NCBI GenBank assembly: GCA_027624045.1
Contig: JAQBUE010000021.1
Coordinates: 1-41,358 of the forward strand
DNA length: 41,358 bases
Direction: 5' to 3'
Source of the DNA: Acidobacteriota bacterium
GTDB lineage: Bacteria > Acidobacteriota > Terriglobia > Bryobacterales > UBA6623
A program made the translations under genes and the position numbers. Under the pieces are notes generated by a model that worked only from the letters and a program-made list of their open reading frames with translations, ran no database searches and was not told the origin of the DNA. This document shows, in pieces, positions 32,680 through 41,358 of the stretch. The number at the start of each line of letters is the position of its first letter. Within the stretch, counting starts at the first letter, position 1.

Positions 32680-33812
32680 ATGATGAACGCTCTTGGTTAC
32701 ACCAAAAGGCTGGTCGAGTTCCCCAGTGTCAGTAACGTCTCCAATGTCCCAATCAGCAACTACGCGGAAGACGTCCTAAAGCAGCTTGGCTTTGCGACCG
32801 AGCGGATCGAATACACCGACTCTGCAGGCGTCAACAAGGCCAATATCATCGGTAAAAAAGGCAGTGGACAGGGGGGGGGATGGCCTACTTCGCCCACACC
32901 GACGTGGTTCCTGCCGATCCCTGGTTTAGTGACGAACAAGGCCCCTTCGAGCCCACCGTGAGTGGTGACAAACTCTATGGCCGCGGCAGTTGTGACATGA
33001 AAGGATCGATCGGCTCCATGCTGGCTGCCGTCGAGCAGACGGCCGGAACCGACCTGCGAGAGCCCCTCTACATCGTGCTCACCGCCGACGAAGAGGTTGG
33101 CTACGGCGGCGCCCAGCAGGTAGCCCGGCGATCCAGATACTTCCGTGAGATGGTCGAGGGGCAGTCGAACGGAATCATTGGTGAGCCGACTATGCTCAAC
33201 GTCGTTCACGCCCACAAGAGCACATATGGTTTCAGGGCGGTCTCACACGGCAAAGCCGCGCATTCCAGCACCAATAAGGGAGTCAACGCCAACCTCGCCA
33301 TGATCCCTTTTCTCAGCGAGATGAAGAGAATTCACGACGAGACCCTGGACAACTCCGCGTGGCAAAACCCAGCCTTTGATCCACCGGGGATCAGCTGGAA
33401 TATCGGGATCAATGATCACACGCCAGTGCTCAACATGACGGCAGCCAAGAGCATCTGTACGGTAGCCTTCCGTCCCGCGCCGGGCCACGATGCGGAAGCC
33501 TTAATCGAACGTTCCCAGAAGGCCGCTGAGCAGTGCGGCATCGATTTCGAAAGACTCTGGACGGGGCAGCCCCTGTATACGGATCCTACATCGGACTTCG
33601 TCCGCGAGGTCCTCGCGTTGTCTGGAAACGAGAAGGCTCAGACCGTGCCCTACGGCACTGATGGCGCTGTCCTGACGGAGATGAAGAAGCTGCTGGTCAT
33701 AGGCCCTGGTGACATCGCTCAGGCACACACCTACGATGAATGGATTCTTCTGGATCAGCTCGAGAGAGGGACGCAATTTTTTGCCAAGCTGATTCGTCAG
33801 TGGTGCACCTGA
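32680..33812 (+). pseudogene. M20 family metallopeptidase (ArgE/DapE-like), frameshifted in a G9 tract
   Basis: Two overlapping frames together make one complete zinc peptidase. The first (from ATG 32680) covers the N-terminus up to NKANIIGKKGSGQGG; the second resumes at 32880 with MAYFAHTDVVPADPW and runs to 33812. The break is exactly at nine G (32871-32879); seven or ten G would restore the frame. The catalytic residues are otherwise intact: AHTD, the GRGSCDMKGS bridging Asp, TADEEVGYGG general base, IGEPT, and a late AQAHTYDE His. Such enzymes remove acyl groups from amino acids or cut small peptides. It may be a sequencing error, a phase-variable tract or a recent pseudogene; the rest shows no decay. 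Confidence 0.8.
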
Positions 33813-33905
33813 CGGCTCCTGTCGAGAGTGCGGCGGCGCATGTCCCGTTAAGGTAGGCGACGGGCTGCTAAGGGCGAGCTATCGAGCCGGCACAAGGATC
33901 AACCA

Positions 33906-34790
33906 ATGAAACTAACACTTCTAGGGACCGGCACCCCGGCTCCCCTCACCCACCGCGCCGGATCGAGTTACCTGGTTCGACTCGACAATGAAGCGCTGCT
34001 GTTTGACTGCGGGCCCGGCGCGGTGCGCCGCTTGTTGGACGCCGGGGTTTCGCCGGTCGCGCTGAGTCACCTGTTCCTGACGCATTTGCATTACGATCAC
34101 TGCGTCGACTACGGCTACCTTGTCCTGAACCGCTGGGATCAGGGGTCCGGAAAGATTCCCGAGCTGGAGGTGTTCGGTCCCCCGCCTACGAAACGAATGA
34201 CCGATTTGCTGTTCGCTGACGACGGCGTTTACGGGCCTGACCTCGCGGGACGCACTCGCCATCCGGGCAGCCAGTTCATTTACGAGATACGCGGCGGCGT
34301 CCTGCCGCGCAAGCGCCCCTCGCCGCGGGTTTCCGAGGTCGCCAAAGGTCAAACGATCGAGCGCGGCTCATGGACCGTTCAGGTGGCCGAAGTTGTCCAC
34401 TGCCAGCCCTATTTGACCTGCCTCGCGTATCGTCTCAATACCCCCGGCGGCTCGATCGTATTCGGCGGGGACACAGCGCCGACGGCGAGCCTCACCGAAC
34501 TTTCCCGCGGCGCCGACGTGTTGCTGCACATGTGCCACATGATCAATGGGCTCGTGGAGGACCCCCGTATAACGAGCTGTTGCTCGGGGCACCTTGATGC
34601 CGCGCGCACCGCGAATGACGCCGGAGTGAAGACGCTGGTGTTAGTGCATATCACCGAACAGCTTGAGCAGCCCGGCGTCCGCGAGCGCATCGTTCACGAA
34701 GCAGCGCAGATTTTTAGCGGCCAGATCATCTTCGGTGACGACTTGATGGATGTGCCGCTGGGCGCCATTGCTCCGGTCGAAATCCGCTAG
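33906..34790 (+). CDS. MBL-fold metallo-hydrolase, RNase Z-like
   Basis: This 294-residue binuclear zinc enzyme has the motif THLHYDH (His60, His62, Asp64, His65), and a later CSGHLDA His and GGDTAPT Asp. The start LTLLGTGTPAPLTHRAGSSY is typical of the RNase Z / arylsulfatase-like branch. The usual tRNase Z exosite arm is not obvious, so tRNA processing should not be assumed; a phosphodiesterase or lactonase role is equally likely. An AAGGA precedes the ATG. It follows the M20 gene by 93 bases and is convergent with the FAH-like gene. Confidence 0.85.
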   Translation: MKLTLLGTGTPAPLTHRAGSSYLVRLDNEALLFDCGPGAVRRLLDAGVSPVALSHLFLTHLHYDHCVDYGYLVLNRWDQGSGKIPELEVFGPPPTKRMTDLLFADDGVYGPDLAGRTRHPGSQFIYEIRGGVLPRKRPSPRVSEVAKGQTIERGSWTVQVAEVVHCQPYLTCLAYRLNTPGGSIVFGGDTAPTASLTELSRGADVLLHMCHMINGLVEDPRITSCCSGHLDAARTANDAGVKTLVLVHITEQLEQPGVRERIVHEAAQIFSGQIIFGDDLMDVPLGAIAPVEIR

Positions 34791-34804
34791 CCGTTGCTCG
34801 GGAT

Positions 34805-35692
34805 TTACGGAACCAGCATTGGGACGATCTTGTTGCGCAGTAAGCCGATGTTTTCGATCTCGACCTCCACCACATCGCCCACCTGCATCTCATGCCGTTC
34901 GCCGGGCAGCACCGCCGGGGCCACAGTCCCCGTATAGATCACGTCGCCCGGCAGCAGAGTCATGTAACGGCTGATGTAGCTGACAAGTTCAGGAACATCA
35001 TTCCGCATATATTTCGTGCGGCCCTTCGCCACAGTATGGCCGTTCAGGCGTACTTCGATTTGCAGGTTGCGCCAGTCAACGCCGGTGGCGATCACGGGCC
35101 CCAGGCAAGCCCACGTATCTGTTCCCTTTGAAATGAGTCGCGTCGGTTCCTTCAGCTCCGCCAGCTCCTTGTACCAGGTGTTCTCGCTGAAGTCGTTCCC
35201 GACGCTGTAGCCGAAGATGTAGCTCTCGGCGTCATCGACGGAGATGTGCCGGCCTTTCTTGCCGATGATGATCACCAGCTCTCCTTCAAAGTTCAGGTTC
35301 ATCGCCTCCGGAGGCAGCTCCACTCCGCCCTCGTGCGCGTTCAGCGACGTGGGCATTTTCGCAAAGTAGCGTGGATGCCTCACGCTCAGTGGCGGGCCTT
35401 CGGGAAGATTCGAATTCAGCGCAACGCCGATCACCTTCGAGACCCTCATCGGGTCCAGTGGGATTTCCAGCTTCACGCTCGACAGCGGAAAGCTCTTACC
35501 CGTCGGCCGCGCGCCCTCAAGAAAATCACCATCGAGTTCACGAACGGTGTCGCCGTCGAGAATGCCGTGAGACGTCGTGTCGCCCTGGGTGAACCGCACA
35601 TAACGAGTGATGCCCGATTGCGCCCAGACAGCGAACTGCGTGAACGTCAGCAGCAGGAACGACAGGGTGGCGCGGCGGATCATTTGATTCAT
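34805..35692 (-). CDS. exported fumarylacetoacetate-hydrolase family protein
   Basis: The protein has 295 residues. A signal peptide (MNQMIRRATLSFLLLTFTQF up to VWAQ) precedes a full FAH domain: SKVIGVALNS, the metal-binding NFEGELVIIIGKKG with Glu-x-Glu, YIFGYSVGNDFSEN, LGPVIATG and LPGDVIYTGT near the end. FAH enzymes cleave C-C bonds of acyl-pyruvates or hydrate dienoates and are normally cytosolic, so the export signal is odd but seems real (AGGAAAG before the ATG). Substrate unknown. It is followed on the other strand by the MBL gene and preceded by another exported hydrolase-like gene. Confidence 0.85.
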   Translation of the reverse strand: MNQMIRRATLSFLLLTFTQFAVWAQSGITRYVRFTQGDTTSHGILDGDTVRELDGDFLEGARPTGKSFPLSSVKLEIPLDPMRVSKVIGVALNSNLPEGPPLSVRHPRYFAKMPTSLNAHEGGVELPPEAMNLNFEGELVIIIGKKGRHISVDDAESYIFGYSVGNDFSENTWYKELAELKEPTRLISKGTDTWACLGPVIATGVDWRNLQIEVRLNGHTVAKGRTKYMRNDVPELVSYISRYMTLLPGDVIYTGTVAPAVLPGERHEMQVGDVVEVEIENIGLLRNKIVPMLVP

Positions 35693-35753
35693 AACTTTCC
35701 TTTCGAAGCAGACCGGGGGATTACACTTCCTTCCCTGAAGGTCTTATTCCAGG

Positions 35754-36614
35754 TTAGCTTGAACCGATTGCTTTGCGAATCGCGGCGACAGTGCGGTTGG
35801 CTCGGTACTCGATCACCTTCTTGCCAATCTTCTCGCCGTTCGGTGGCGCCAGATCAACGCCGTTGATTTTCGTCTTGCCCTTGGCGATGCGCTGCGGCAG
35901 GCGCACCGTCACCGGATCGACCACCAGCATCTGCGAGGAGATCGCCGCGTCGTCGTGATAGCCTTCGTCTTCCTGCGGAATGCCTTCCGAATCGAGAAAC
36001 TTCCTTACATCCGCGTAGTCGTAGTGCTCGGCGATATAGTGGATCGTCGCGCCGCTGCCTTTCCATTTTTTCTCGAGCCGCTCGGCCACAGCCGTCATGC
36101 CGGTGACATTCCCGCCGCTATCGGCAACAAACATCACATGCTTGAAGCCATGTGTTCGCAGGCTTTCGGCGATATCCGTCAGCAAGGCTTGGAAGGTCTG
36201 CTCCCGCACCGAGATCGTTCCCGGATACAGCATGTGGCCGCTCGGCGGACTGATATCGCCCTCCGGCACGAACGGCACGATCGGCGCGACGAGCGCATTG
36301 CCAAGCTTGCGCGCAATGGCCTGGGTCGTAGCGCGCAGGATGTAGTTGTGCTTGCCGAGCGCCAGGTAAGGGCCATTCTGCTCGATGCCGCCGGTGGCGA
36401 CGATGACAGTCGTCTTGCCCGCGCGCAATGCGTCGCGAACTTCGATCCAGGTCATCTCTTCGAGGAAGACCGTGTCGTAGGCATCGACGGGGCGCGGCAT
36501 CTCCGGGTCGGGCCGCATGGGGTCCATCTTGGGCTGCTGCGCTGATAGGAATTGCGGGGGGAGTAGTCCCGCGAGCAGAACGAGGCTGAGAGCGATCTGG
36601 ATGAGGGTCCGCAT
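35754..36614 (-). CDS. exported creatininase-family protein with altered metal ligands
   Basis: This 286-residue protein has a signal peptide (MRTLIQIALSLVLLAGLLPP). The creatininase fold is clear: TTVIVATGGIEQNGPYLALG, SGHMLYPGTIS, HVMFVADSGGN. In the standard EQHGPHLPLGTD motif the metal ligands are Glu, His and Asp; here they are Glu78, Asn80 and His89, so two of three are changed. It may bind a different metal set or have lost amidohydrolase activity. ATG 36614 is chosen because the signal peptide starts there, although the frame continues upstream. It lies 61 bases before the exported FAH gene on the same strand, probably in one unit. Confidence 0.8.
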   Translation of the reverse strand: MRTLIQIALSLVLLAGLLPPQFLSAQQPKMDPMRPDPEMPRPVDAYDTVFLEEMTWIEVRDALRAGKTTVIVATGGIEQNGPYLALGKHNYILRATTQAIARKLGNALVAPIVPFVPEGDISPPSGHMLYPGTISVREQTFQALLTDIAESLRTHGFKHVMFVADSGGNVTGMTAVAERLEKKWKGSGATIHYIAEHYDYADVRKFLDSEGIPQEDEGYHDDAAISSQMLVVDPVTVRLPQRIAKGKTKINGVDLAPPNGEKIGKKVIEYRANRTVAAIRKAIGSS

Positions 36615-36746
36615 AACGGGCTCTATTGTGTCACACGCCGCTAGGTTTGAACCGACTCTTTGGAGGATCCAGGCCAAGCCGCCACTCCCAACCGCCGCTT
36701 CACGCCACCCCCCTCGGTGCCTTATCATGTCCTTGGAGAACATTAC

Positions 36747-37331
36747 ATGAAAGCCGTCTTTATCCCGCTCTTCGCGGTTGCCCTCAGCCCGCTCGTCACA
36801 CTTGCCGCCGACATCGCACCGGCAGCCGACCAAGTCGCTTCCGCCACCCTGGCCGCACCAGAAGACCGCCGCGCCGATGCCGCCGTTTTGGGCTACAACG
36901 CCGACGGCAAGATTGTCACCCTCCGCAAAGGGGCGAACGATCTGGTCTGCCTCGCCGACGACCCGACGAAGGATCCCTTCAGCGTTGCCTGCTATCACAA
37001 GGACCTCGAGCCTTTCATGGCTCGCGGACGCGAGTTGGAAGAGCAGGGAATCAGCGGCAAAGAACGCCACGCCATGCGCGGCAAAGAGGTTGAAGACGGC
37101 AAGCTCTTCATGCCGCATACCGGCAGGACGCTCTACGTTCTCAACGGCAAGGGCTACGACAAGGCCAAGAACGAGATCATCGACGGATATCTGCGCTGGG
37201 TGATCTATCAGCCCTTCGCGACGACCGAATCGACAGGCCTCTCAGTGAGTCCATCGCCCGGCGCGCCGTGGCTGATGTACCCTGGCCAGGCCGGGGCCCA
37301 CATCATGATTAGCCCGCCGAAGCCGAAATAG
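36747..37331 (+). CDS. exported hypothetical protein
   Basis: This 194-residue protein has a signal peptide (MKAVFIPLFAVALSPLVTLA). The mature part has ADAAVLGYNADGKIVTLRKG, a DLVCLADDP..DPFSVACYH region with two Cys, and GAPWLMYPGQAGAHIMI near the end. I recall similar proteins in Acidobacteriota but know no function. A GGAGAA precedes the ATG. It is divergent from the creatininase-like gene. Confidence 0.7.
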   Translation: MKAVFIPLFAVALSPLVTLAADIAPAADQVASATLAAPEDRRADAAVLGYNADGKIVTLRKGANDLVCLADDPTKDPFSVACYHKDLEPFMARGRELEEQGISGKERHAMRGKEVEDGKLFMPHTGRTLYVLNGKGYDKAKNEIIDGYLRWVIYQPFATTESTGLSVSPSPGAPWLMYPGQAGAHIMISPPKPK

Positions 37332-37410
37332 CAACGGCCTTCAGGCAGGAAACGTAGGGGCCCGGCATGCCGCGCCCGCAGCCCTTCTGCAGCCGGCAAC
37401 AGTATTGGGT

Positions 37411-38490
37411 TTAGTCCGCCGCCACGGGCCGCTGTTTTCCCAGACCATGGTCATCGAACTGGTAGTGCAGCGCCAGCACGTCGCGGCCGAAATCGCCTTC
37501 AAAGTCCCGCCACACGGTATGTGAGTGATTGGCATCGTTCTGCGTGTTGTCGTATTCGATCAGGAACGTCGGCGACTGCACGCGGTAGTAGTCGCCCTTT
37601 TCAGGTTCGAGCGCTCCGGCCCACGCGAAAAGCAGATTACCCTGCTTCGTGGCCTGAACCGCCTTGCGCCGCTCCGCCGCCACTGACGCCGGCACGTTGG
37701 CAACATACTGTTCGATCAGCGCCATCAGCATTTCCCGCTGCTTCGCCGACATTTCTGATGCCGCCAGACCGCGCGGTTGGTCATCGAGCTTCGCCCGTGA
37801 GTCCGCTTTTGTAAGGACGTCAGTGTAGGCGACATCGGCGACAATCGCAGTCTTACGCTGCTTGTCGTTCAGTGATGTTACGAGATCGCGGCCCAGGTCC
37901 TCTTCCGCGCCCAACGAACGAAAGCCGCCGTCAATCTTGTGGGGGTTCGCGCCGAAGAACGTCGGGGAAGCAGAAACGAGTCGACCGTTGCGCAATGTGT
38001 AGTGCAGCGAAATGTGATGTCCCTCGACGCGCCAGCCCCAATCGCTGGACATGGACGGTTTGCCGAACACGCTGAAGTAATACTTCTCCGCGTCGCGGCG
38101 GCCCTCCGGCGCGTTTTCCTTGACACGTAAGACCTCTTCCTGGCTCATGATCGAAAGCGCCTTGATCATCCCATCCCGGCTGAGCCCCGACGCAAGCAGC
38201 GCGTTGGCGAGACTGCGCTGATTCGGAGTCATCATCTTGTACGTCAGCCCGTTGCGGCCATAGCCGTACGTGCTTTCGAAGTTGCTGTCCGGGACGAAGT
38301 GCCATTTCTGACGGCCCTCGGAACTGAAATCCTGCTGTGCCTTCGCCTTACCCGCCTGGTCGAGCGAACTCAGGAAGCGGGTAGCGGCTGTTTCCATACT
38401 CTTCTCTGTCGACGCTTTCTCATAAGCGATCGATAAGGCGGCTACAGCCATGGCCAAGAACAATGTTCGAACAAATGCCTGCTTACGCAT
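37411..38490 (-). CDS. exported DUF3500 domain protein
   Basis: This 359-residue protein has a signal-like N-terminus (MRKQAFVRTLFLAMAVAALS). The body matches DUF3500: WHFVPDSNFESTYGYGRNGL, MTPNQRSLANALLASGLS, YYFSVFGKPS...WGWRVEGHHISLHYTL, and a C-terminal TFLIEYDNTQNDANHSHTVW with DFGRDVLALHY. The His-rich strands suggest metal or heme binding, but the family's function is not established. GGGAGGG stands before ATG 38490. It is the last gene before the PSD1 gene on the same strand. Confidence 0.87.
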   Translation of the reverse strand: MRKQAFVRTLFLAMAVAALSIAYEKASTEKSMETAATRFLSSLDQAGKAKAQQDFSSEGRQKWHFVPDSNFESTYGYGRNGLTYKMMTPNQRSLANALLASGLSRDGMIKALSIMSQEEVLRVKENAPEGRRDAEKYYFSVFGKPSMSSDWGWRVEGHHISLHYTLRNGRLVSASPTFFGANPHKIDGGFRSLGAEEDLGRDLVTSLNDKQRKTAIVADVAYTDVLTKADSRAKLDDQPRGLAASEMSAKQREMLMALIEQYVANVPASVAAERRKAVQATKQGNLLFAWAGALEPEKGDYYRVQSPTFLIEYDNTQNDANHSHTVWRDFEGDFGRDVLALHYQFDDHGLGKQRPVAAD

Positions 38491-38701
38491 CAAACCCTCC
38501 CAAGGAAGCAACTGCGGCAATTATATACGAATATATCGAACCTGCGCCCGCTCAGCCGTGCCCCCTCGATAAACAGCTCGACCAATAGCTCGACAAACTG
38601 ATGCGCCACGGCTCGTTCGGCTCGCGGAAATTAGCCCCTGCAAGGTGTCTGCTGGGGATGGCACTTCCGCCGGATCTCGCCGCTGGCCCGGCACAAGCGG
38701 G

Positions 38702-41248
38702 CTACTCGCGCGTGACGAACTCGTCCAGGTTGAGGAGGACGCGCGAGGTGGATGTCCAGGCCGCTAGCAGCGGGCGGTCGGCGCCCTCGGCGGGCGGCAT
38801 GGGCAGCGTCGCCCCAGCTTCTTCGGGATGGGTCTTGAACTGGTCAAGCTGCGCGCTGAAGAAAGCAGTCAGTTGTTCCCTCTCGACGGCTTTCGGCAGC
38901 CGCCCGAGCGACAGCCGGAAGGCATGATCGAGCTGCTGTTCCCGTGTCGGCGGGGCTTCATCCAAAACCCGCTGTGCCAGCGCTTGGGCGAACTCAACGT
39001 GAGCCTGGTCGTTGAGAAGCGTGAGCGCTTGCAGCGGCGTGTTGGAACGATTGCGCCTGGTGCAGGTCATCATCGAATCAGGACCGTCAAAGACGATCAG
39101 TCCCGGGTGCGGCGCCGAGCGCCAGAAGTAGGTATACATGCCGCGCCGGAAACGGTTGGGCCCCTCATCTGCCTTCCACTTGCGGTCGATCTGCGTCACC
39201 CGTCCCGCGCCCTCGGGCTGCGGTGGATAGACGCTCGGTCCGCCCATCTCGGGGCTGAGCAGGCCACTGGCCGAAAGCGCGGCGTCGCGGATGATTTCGG
39301 CCTCAAGCCGCAGCCGCGACTGGCGCGCAAGCAGCTGATTATCTGGATCGATTTCAATCAGCTCGGGACGCAGCATCGATGACTGGCGGTAGGTGGCCGA
39401 GTTCACAATCAGACGATGCATGGCCTTGGAACTCCAGCCACCGGCGACGAATTCCGACGCCAGCCAATCGAGAAGTTCAGGATGCGTCGGCGGGGCGCCT
39501 TGGCTGCCGAAATCATCCTCGGTGCGCACAATGCCGCGCCCGAAATAGCGCTGCCACATTCGGTTCACCGTCACACGCGGCGTAAGCGGGTTCTTCTTGT
39601 CCACTAGCCAGCGCGCAAAGTCGAGACGCGTCCGCCGGCCCTGGGCTTCCAGCAGCGGAGGCAACACGCTGAGCGTGCCCGGTTCCACAGTCGCACCCTT
39701 GCGCAGGAAGTCGCCACCCTCGTGGATATAGGTTTCGCGCGGCTCGGGCAGCTCGCGCATCACGAGCGTGCTCTCAAGTTTCGGCTCGGCATTCTTGAGC
39801 GCGGCGATGCCCTTGCTGCGCGCCGACCAGCCAGGGTCCGCCCCCTTGAAGGCGCCCATGGCCGATCGCTGCTGATCTTCGTTGCGGTCAGCGATAGGGA
39901 CAGCGAGAACTTCCTGGACCCGCAGACCCATTTCCCCAATCTGATCCGCGCTCAGAGACGCTTCCCATTCAGCTTGCTTGCCTTCGATCGATTTGCCGTA
40001 CTCCTCACGTTCCTTTTCAAGGATTTCGATCTGATGCCTCACCGTATCGCGGCGTGTAAACTCTTCGGGCTCGCCAAACTCGAGGACCGGCTCGTGCGCC
40101 CGCTTGCGGCCGTCGGCGTCGTTGAACGCGCCACTCAGCTCATCAATGTTGTTGAAGAAGGCGTAGATGCCGTAGAACTCTTTGTGCGAGATCGGATCGA
40201 ATTTGTGCGAATGGCAACGCGCACAGCCGATCGTCAGGCCGAGAAACCCCGCGCCGGTCGTACTGACGCGATCAACGACGGCCTCGACACGGTACTGCTC
40301 GAAGTCGATGCCGCCCTCGAGATTGAGCAGCGTATTGCGGTGGAATCCCGTAGCGACGATTTGCTGTTTCGTGGGATTGGGTAGCAGGTCGCCGGCGAGC
40401 TGCTCGATCGTGAATTGATCGAAAGGCATGTCGGCGTTGAGCGCGTTGATCACCCAATCTCGGTACATCCAGATCTCGCGGTCGCCGTCAATGTTATAGC
40501 CGTTCGTGTCGGCGTAGCGCGCGATGTCGAGCCAATGACGTCCCCAGCGTTCACCGTAGTGCGGCGACGCGAGCAGGCGCTCGACAAGCTGTTCATAGGC
40601 GTCGGGGCAAGTGTCGTTGACGAAATCGTCGACTTCCGTGGGCGACGGCAGCAGCCCAATCAGGTCCAGGCTGACGCGCCGAATCAGGGTGATCCGATCG
40701 GACTCTTCCGAGGGCTTCAGGTTTTCTTTCTCAAGCCGCGCCAGGATGAAGTTGTCGATGGGATTGCGGACCCAGGACGCCTGCTCGACGGCGGGAATTT
40801 CAGGCTTCTCGACGGGGCGGAACGACCAGTGTTCGGCACCGACTTTCGGCGCCTTGGATAGCGTCCCCTCAGGCCACGGCAAGCCCATTTGGACCCACTT
40901 CGTCAGCGCGTCGATCTCGGGCTGCGAAAGCTTGCCCGTGGGCGGCATTTTGAGATCGCCACTCTGACGGATCGCCTGGACGAGCAGGCTGCCGTCGGCG
41001 TTGCCCGGCGTCGCGGCCGGTCCGCGCATCCCACCGACAAGCAGGCTTTCGCGACTGGCAAGCGAAAGCTCGTTCATCTTGGTCTGGTCGTTGTGGCAAA
41101 GCGCGCACTTTTCGTGAAAGATCGGGCGGACTTGCTGCTCGAAGAAGCGGACGGCCTCAGGCGAAGCCTCTTGCGCGGCCAAGGGCACAGCGGCGGCGAG
41201 GAGGAGTGCTGCGGGACCTAGCAGGGTTAGGGCGCGAAGAGGGCGCAT
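38702..41248 (-). CDS. PSD1 and planctomycete cytochrome c domain protein (DUF1549/DUF1553)
   Basis: This is an 848-residue exported protein. A signal peptide (MRPLRALTLLGPAALLLAAA) is followed by a planctomycete cytochrome c domain with the heme motif CALCH (Cys48, Cys51, His52), then DUF1549 (about 180-390, WVRNPIDNFILARLEKENLK, ERWGRHWLDIARYADTNGYN, and a CARCHSHKFDPI second CxxCH), and DUF1553 (about 590-840, DFARWLVDKKNPLTPRVTVN). These are abundant in Planctomycetota and Acidobacteriota and are thought to act in polysaccharide or surface-bound electron processes, without proven chemistry. The usual DUF1501 partner gene is not downstream. ATG 41248 begins the signal peptide. Confidence 0.9.
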   Translation of the reverse strand: MRPLRALTLLGPAALLLAAAVPLAAQEASPEAVRFFEQQVRPIFHEKCALCHNDQTKMNELSLASRESLLVGGMRGPAATPGNADGSLLVQAIRQSGDLKMPPTGKLSQPEIDALTKWVQMGLPWPEGTLSKAPKVGAEHWSFRPVEKPEIPAVEQASWVRNPIDNFILARLEKENLKPSEESDRITLIRRVSLDLIGLLPSPTEVDDFVNDTCPDAYEQLVERLLASPHYGERWGRHWLDIARYADTNGYNIDGDREIWMYRDWVINALNADMPFDQFTIEQLAGDLLPNPTKQQIVATGFHRNTLLNLEGGIDFEQYRVEAVVDRVSTTGAGFLGLTIGCARCHSHKFDPISHKEFYGIYAFFNNIDELSGAFNDADGRKRAHEPVLEFGEPEEFTRRDTVRHQIEILEKEREEYGKSIEGKQAEWEASLSADQIGEMGLRVQEVLAVPIADRNEDQQRSAMGAFKGADPGWSARSKGIAALKNAEPKLESTLVMRELPEPRETYIHEGGDFLRKGATVEPGTLSVLPPLLEAQGRRTRLDFARWLVDKKNPLTPRVTVNRMWQRYFGRGIVRTEDDFGSQGAPPTHPELLDWLASEFVAGGWSSKAMHRLIVNSATYRQSSMLRPELIEIDPDNQLLARQSRLRLEAEIIRDAALSASGLLSPEMGGPSVYPPQPEGAGRVTQIDRKWKADEGPNRFRRGMYTYFWRSAPHPGLIVFDGPDSMMTCTRRNRSNTPLQALTLLNDQAHVEFAQALAQRVLDEAPPTREQQLDHAFRLSLGRLPKAVEREQLTAFFSAQLDQFKTHPEEAGATLPMPPAEGADRPLLAAWTSTSRVLLNLDEFVTRE

Positions 41249-41299
41249 TCTGACTGAAATTGTAGCACTGCGGCATGCGCTCCGGCCCCGCGAGAGTTG

Positions 41300-41358
41300 T
41301 CCAATGCAAGATGATCCTGAAAGGAGGGAGTGTTTCCAATACAAGATGATCCTGAAGA
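41300..41358. repeat. 35-base-period direct repeat at the window edge
   Basis: CCAATGCAAGATGATCCTGA (41301-41320) recurs as CCAATACAAGATGATCCTGA (41336-41355), with a GGAGGGAGTG spacer. The second copy runs to the end of the window, so the array may continue. It lies just upstream of the PSD1 gene. Confidence 0.7.

Overview
The window is GC-rich bacterial chromosome, densely coded on both strands. The gene mix points to an Acidobacteriota genome, probably of the Bryobacterales/Solibacteres type: a Tat-exported Gfo/Idh/MocA oxidoreductase, a 3-keto-disaccharide hydrolase (DUF1080) protein, a PSD1 protein with DUF1549/DUF1553, a DUF3500 protein, exported creatininase-like and FAH-like proteins, and an intergenic repeat in several copies. 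That assignment is inference from family content; no rRNA or other phylogenetic marker was compared.

Layout. 1-2325: the 3' end of an M20 peptidase gene and an HtrA/DegP-type protease with a clear terminator. 2441-5510: divergent genes for a polytopic GT-C-type glycosyltransferase and a processive GT2 glycosyltransferase. 5603-7411: two small genes (an uncharacterised protein and a 2H phosphoesterase), a 560-base gene-free stretch rich in hairpins, then a 54-residue histone-H1-like protein. 7634-12635: metX, DUF1080 protein, small lipoprotein, rnd, and a small PilZ-like protein. 12855-16258: leuB and leuA facing a divergent LysR regulator, with dyad operators between. 16277-20719: PQQ-like beta-propeller protein, a long palindromic element beside a broken NTF2-like gene, a FecR-domain protein and a Gfo/Idh oxidoreductase. 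20767-24366: coaD, an aminotransferase, manA, a HEPN protein with an overlapping uncharacterised partner, then a selenocysteine tRNA (selC). 24401-26539, minus strand: a bacterial microcompartment pair, one BMC-H shell protein and one acylating aldehyde dehydrogenase with an unusual C-terminal extension. 26685-31941: a Na+/Ca2+ exchanger, an antitoxin-like ORF cut short by a dispersed repeat, and a type-2-like ileS with a large insertion. 31942-32679: repeats and a probable transposase remnant. 32680-41248: a frameshifted M20 peptidase, an MBL hydrolase, several exported hydrolase-like proteins, DUF3500, and a large PSD1 cytochrome protein.

The parts most worth following are the two-gene microcompartment locus, selC with a HEPN pair immediately before it, the 89-base palindrome at 17917-18005, the three-copy REP-like repeat beside a transposase remnant, the G9-tract frameshift in the M20 gene, and the roughly 100-residue insertion in IleRS.
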